Assembly: GCA_048268105.1 (NCBI GenBank)
Contig: JBLWWH010000040.1
Span: forward strand, 1-9,582
Reading direction: 5' to 3'
Length of the DNA: 9,582 nt
Origin: Profundicola sp048268105
GTDB taxonomy: Bacteria > Bacteroidota > Bacteroidia > Flavobacteriales > Weeksellaceae
Under the pieces are notes generated by a model. That model saw only the letters and a list, made by a program, of their open reading frames with translations, was not told the origin of the DNA and ran no database searches. Positions 7,179 to 9,582 of this stretch are shown piece by piece. The translations under genes were made by a program, and so were the position numbers. Each line of letters opens with the position of its first letter. Position 1 is the first letter of the stretch.

Positions 7179-7213
7179 AAAAAAATCCCTATAGATTTAA
7201 TCCATTGGGATCT
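7179..7213. terminator. Hairpin terminator between convergent helicase and UMP synthase genes
   Basis: ATCCC (7185-7189) pairs with GGGAT (7207-7211). The short stem has a 17-base loop that contains its own small inverted repeat (GATTTAATC). On the minus strand it is followed by seven T residues (A-run 7179-7185), which suits the UMP synthase gene ending at 7235. On the + strand the trailing ATATTTTT is weaker but usable for the helicase. The stem is short, hence moderate confidence. Confidence 0.5.
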
Positions 7214-7234
7214 TATATTTTTAACTCTTAAAAC

Positions 7235-8584
7235 TTAAGAAAGGCTTTCTTCATACGCTTTCCAGCCTTGTTGACGATATTCTTCGGCAGCTGCAACAGG
7301 GTCATTTGCCTTATAGATTCCGCGTCCTACAATCATAAAGTCTGTTAGGTACTCAGAAAACACCTTCTTAGGCGTGTTATATTGCTGTCCTTTGCTATCG
7401 CCTTTTTTGTCTATGTTAACGCCAGGCGTCAATAACAATAAATCATCAGGTACTTGTCTTTGAGCTACCACGGCGAATACATCCGCTGATTTTTGAGCAA
7501 TATTTAATGCTTTAGAAACATAATAATCATCGGTTAAAGCACCTGCAGAAGACATTTCTACAATAGCCACAACACCAGTTGGTTCAAAAACGTCAAAGCT
7601 CTTTTCTCCTGCAATAGGGTGTGCTGTTACCATATCAACCCAATCCGCAAAACGATAAACCCCTTGTTTGAACTGTAATTCTTGAGTATTTCCAATATCA
7701 GCGAATTTTCTATCCTCAAATAATAAGAAATCCTTTTCCCTTGCAATATTTCTTAACTCTAATACTAAATCCCAACTAAAATCAGTAATAATATCTGAAT
7801 GTAATTTTAGGGCAACAATTTTATCTCCAATTCCTTTAGCTAAATTGATTAACTCCAAGGAACTCACAACATCAGCCGAGGCAATTAAGTTTGATTTTTT
7901 GCGCAACGCAATGTCAATCATGTTTTTACCTACAGGGTGCTGAACTTCTTTATCTTGAAGAGGTGTTCTTTTTCTGCTTGGATCTTGTGGAGGCATACTT
8001 AAGAAATCCTTGATTTTCTTTACTTCACCTTCATCCAATCTTTTGTATTTGAATAAAATATCAATTACCTCGTTAATGGTAAATAAGGTATGAACATTAT
8101 ATCCTTTTTCTTCTAATCGCTGAATACCACCTTGTTCACGGTCTAATACAACAACCAAATCGGTAACAACTAAACCTTCTTTTTCAACTTCATCAATGGT
8201 TTCTACCAAACTTTTACCGCTGGTAATTACGTCCTCTACCAACAAACAATTTTGTCCATCGTGAAAAACACCTTCCAACATGCGTTTTGTTCCATAGCCT
8301 TTGTTTTCCTTTCTTTTAATGATTAATGGAATACCACTTTCTAATGACATGGTGGTCGCCATAGGCAAAGCAGCATAAGGAACGCCACAAATCAGCTCTA
8401 ATTTTGAATTATCAACCAATTGCAATAAATTGTTTGATAATGTTTTTAATAATTGTGGGCTAGATGCTAGCGGTCTTAAATCCACATAAAAAGGAGATTC
8501 AATACCACTTTTAAGGTTGAAACTTCCAAATTTAATAATTCCGAGTTCGTAGGCTTTTAATAAAAAATCTTCGCGTGCTTGCAT
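7235..8584 (-). CDS. Bifunctional UMP synthase (orotate phosphoribosyltransferase - OMP decarboxylase fusion), eukaryotic-type
   Basis: Converts orotate plus PRPP to OMP and then OMP to UMP, the last two steps of pyrimidine synthesis, in the cytoplasm. 449 residues (human UMPS about 480). The N-terminal OPRT (1 to about 195) shows KFGSFNLKSGIESPFYVDLR (18-37), ICGVPYAALPMAT (65-77), the catalytic loop around RKENKGYGTKR (91-101) and the PRPP motif LLVEDVITSGKS (114-125). The C-terminal OMPDC (about 221-449) has the full Lys-Asp-Lys-Asp set: Lys260 in LKLHSD, then Asp291, Lys293 and Asp296 in EDRKFADIGNT. Phosphate-side residues Gln400, Tyr402 and Arg421 lie in GQQYNT and VGRGI. Domain order and motifs match the animal/plant enzyme, as I recall the human sequence, not the separate PyrE and PyrF normal in Bacteroidota. 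No frameshift or stop breaks the join. Codon use looks like its neighbours, so any transfer is not recent. The gene stands alone. Confidence 0.95.
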   Translation of the reverse strand: MQAREDFLLKAYELGIIKFGSFNLKSGIESPFYVDLRPLASSPQLLKTLSNNLLQLVDNSKLELICGVPYAALPMATTMSLESGIPLIIKRKENKGYGTKRMLEGVFHDGQNCLLVEDVITSGKSLVETIDEVEKEGLVVTDLVVVLDREQGGIQRLEEKGYNVHTLFTINEVIDILFKYKRLDEGEVKKIKDFLSMPPQDPSRKRTPLQDKEVQHPVGKNMIDIALRKKSNLIASADVVSSLELINLAKGIGDKIVALKLHSDIITDFSWDLVLELRNIAREKDFLLFEDRKFADIGNTQELQFKQGVYRFADWVDMVTAHPIAGEKSFDVFEPTGVVAIVEMSSAGALTDDYYVSKALNIAQKSADVFAVVAQRQVPDDLLLLTPGVNIDKKGDSKGQQYNTPKKVFSEYLTDFMIVGRGIYKANDPVAAAEEYRQQGWKAYEESLS

Positions 8585-8642
8585 GTTGTTGAATTAAATT
8601 GTCATGATGAAAATAAAAATCACTCTGTTGACAGATTTTGTG

Positions 8643-8650
8643 CAAAGTTA
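8643..8650 (-). promoter_or_regulatory. Candidate -7 promoter element of the UMP synthase gene
   Basis: The minus strand reads TAACTTTG followed by CAC, a full match to TAnnTTTG, 58 bases upstream of the ATG at 8584. The predicted leader is about 50 bases and A+T-rich. The -33 TTG element is not obvious at the expected spacing. No pyrimidine-attenuator hairpin is seen in the leader. Confidence 0.55.
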
Positions 8651-8701
8651 AGGCAATCCATCCTCTTTTGCTGCGATATTTAATTCAATTTTTAAATATA
8701 C

Positions 8702-8738
8702 AAAATAGGTCACCAAGCAAAGGTTTGGTGACCTGTTT
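8702..8738 (-). terminator. Strong 10-bp hairpin, probable terminator of the nitroreductase gene
   Basis: AGGTCACCAA (8707-8716) pairs perfectly with TTGGTGACCT (8725-8734) around an 8-base loop. A-T pairs extend the base to 8703-8738 after one wobble. On the minus strand it is followed by TTTT. It lies about 90 bases past the nitroreductase stop and just upstream of the UMP synthase promoter, so it should insulate the two. The spacer 8739-8826 contains only short weak inverted repeats. Confidence 0.6.
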
Positions 8739-8826
8739 ATATGAGATTTAAATTACAATTCTCATAAGAATCATAAAATAGACTATAATTTAGAAGTACA
8801 GCATCTTTCTTCCTTTTCTACTAAAA

Positions 8827-9384
8827 TCAATCTCTAAAAACAACATACTCCTTCCAGTCATGTTCTTTTACAGGGAATTCATGATCTGTTTTTCCTAAAT
8901 AGAAAAGTCCTAAGCAATTTTCGTTTTCTTCCAAAGACAAATAATCGTCTAAATGTCTCACTAAGCTTGGTGTACTCCAATAACCACCAATTCCTAATTC
9001 AGTTGCTTTCAACCATAAATTCTGTACCGACATGGCAATCGCGGCATGTTCTTCCCACTCCGGAACGGATTGCGAAATGTGATGCACAATACAAATCACC
9101 ACTTGAGATTGAACTACTTTTTCTTGAATAGATTTCATTTTATTCTCAAGAAATTTTTCTGGATCTGTGGTTTCTTTATAAACAGAAGCCAATTTTTCAC
9201 CTAAGGCATTTTTGGACTCTCCCGTAAAAACATGATAACGCCAAGGTCGTGTTTTCTTATGATTGGGCGCAAAAGCAGTCAAAGCCAATAAACTTTCTAA
9301 TTCTTCTTGCGTTATTTCTTCTTGGTTATAATCCTTTGGATAAGTGCTTTTTCGTGATTTTATGATGGTGTCTAAAGCTGTCAT
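8827..9384 (-). CDS. Small FMN nitroreductase-family oxidoreductase (YdjA-like)
   Basis: 185 residues, the size of the minimal nitroreductases such as E. coli YdjA (about 183). Family marks are the N-terminal FMN-phosphate motif SRKS (10-13), the YdjA-like stretch APNHKKTRPWRY (39-50), a helix with EEHAAIAMSVQNLWLKATELG (about 111-131), the FMN-face motif GIGGYWSTP (131-139) and the C-terminal LGLFYLGKT (158-166). It is expected to be a cytoplasmic homodimer using FMN and NAD(P)H to reduce nitro-aromatics, quinones or a similar electron acceptor; the natural substrate is not predictable. It is a single gene with its own downstream hairpin. Its upstream region is the phased GTTTAA repeat array, which may carry its promoter and operators. 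Confidence 0.92.
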   Translation of the reverse strand: MTALDTIIKSRKSTYPKDYNQEEITQEELESLLALTAFAPNHKKTRPWRYHVFTGESKNALGEKLASVYKETTDPEKFLENKMKSIQEKVVQSQVVICIVHHISQSVPEWEEHAAIAMSVQNLWLKATELGIGGYWSTPSLVRHLDDYLSLEENENCLGLFYLGKTDHEFPVKEHDWKEYVVFRD

Positions 9385-9391
9385 TACTGTT

Positions 9392-9510
9392 GTTTAAAGG
9401 GTTAAAGATAGTTTAATAGTTGATTAAAATTGTTTAATAGTTGATTAAAGATAGCTTAAAAATAGTTTAAGATGGTTTAAAAATCGTTCAATTTGGTTTA
9501 AATAGTTTTT
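9392..9510. repeat. Helically phased degenerate GTTTAA repeat array upstream of the nitroreductase
   Basis: GTTTAA or a one- or two-base variant begins at 9392, 9401, 9411, 9419, 9432, 9440, 9454, 9465, 9475, 9486, 9496 and 9505, an average step of about 10.3 bases, close to one DNA turn. Within it the 18-base unit GTTTAATAGTTGATTAAA occurs exactly twice (9411-9428 and 9432-9449), 21 bases apart. Each copy contains the inverted repeat TTTAAT-N5-ATTAAA. Minus-strand TATCTTTA (forward 9403-9410), near the -7 consensus, lies inside the array 18 bases before the nitroreductase ATG. Possible roles are tandem operators or intrinsically bent DNA; decayed low-complexity sequence is also possible. Confidence 0.6.
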
Positions 9511-9582
9511 GATTGTCCGCAATCGCGCCTATCGGCTTGATATTGCTGCAACTATCACTCTATCAAATAGTTTCTCACCAAA

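Noticed and set aside
148..9384. A defence island, mobile element or biosynthetic cluster as a whole-window system
   Set aside because: The genes are mostly housekeeping units with separate terminators; no transposase, integrase, toxin-antitoxin or nuclease modules were found.
9511..9524. GATTG-TCCG-CAATC hairpin
   Set aside because: Five-base stem without a T-run; too weak to call a terminator or RNA element.
9529..9582. Minus-strand frame open from the right edge for 17 codons then TAG, with higher G+C than the repeat array
   Set aside because: It could be the C-terminus of a gene entering from the right, but it is too short to recognise or separate from chance.

Overview
The window is a low-G+C chromosomal segment from a Bacteroidota bacterium, most likely of the Flavobacteriia. 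Three observations support this. A secreted esterase ends in a type IX secretion (T9SS, type A) sorting domain. Several genes are preceded by the Bacteroidota -7 promoter element TAnnTTTG instead of a sigma-70 -10 box or a strong Shine-Dalgarno sequence. The GlmS and PyrD proteins also resemble, from memory, their flavobacterial homologues. No RNA genes, insertion sequences, CRISPR arrays or phage genes are visible, and no gap between genes exceeds 300 bases.

Layout, left to right. A GlmS-type glucosamine-6-phosphate synthase on the + strand (148-1986) follows a promoter with an inverted repeat across it. A shared hairpin terminator separates it from two overlapping minus-strand genes, a VOC-family (glyoxalase-like) protein and a 64-residue protein of unknown function. 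Next on the minus strand come a T9SS-secreted esterase with an N-terminal starch-binding-like domain (2793-4163) and quinone-dependent dihydroorotate dehydrogenase, pyrD (4258-5271). A Pif1-family helicase with a RecQ-style C-terminal helix-turn-helix (5482-7170, + strand) diverges from pyrD. It converges on a minus-strand fusion of orotate phosphoribosyltransferase and OMP decarboxylase, that is, UMP synthase (7235-8584). A small YdjA-like nitroreductase (8827-9384, minus) lies downstream of a helically phased GTTTAA repeat array that fills its upstream region.

Functionally, pyrD and the fused UMP synthase cover the last three steps of de novo UMP synthesis (dihydroorotate to orotate to OMP to UMP). 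They are not one operon, because the helicase lies between them on the other strand. GlmS makes the amino-sugar precursor of peptidoglycan and lipopolysaccharide.

Two genes stand out. The GlmS has an intact sugar isomerase half, but its glutaminase half has Ser in place of the N-terminal catalytic Cys and Lys in place of the oxyanion-hole Asn, so it probably cannot release ammonia from glutamine in the usual way. The UMP synthase has the domain order and sequence style of the animal/plant enzyme, not of the separate PyrE and PyrF normally found in Bacteroidota, which suggests transfer from a eukaryote or an old shared lineage.
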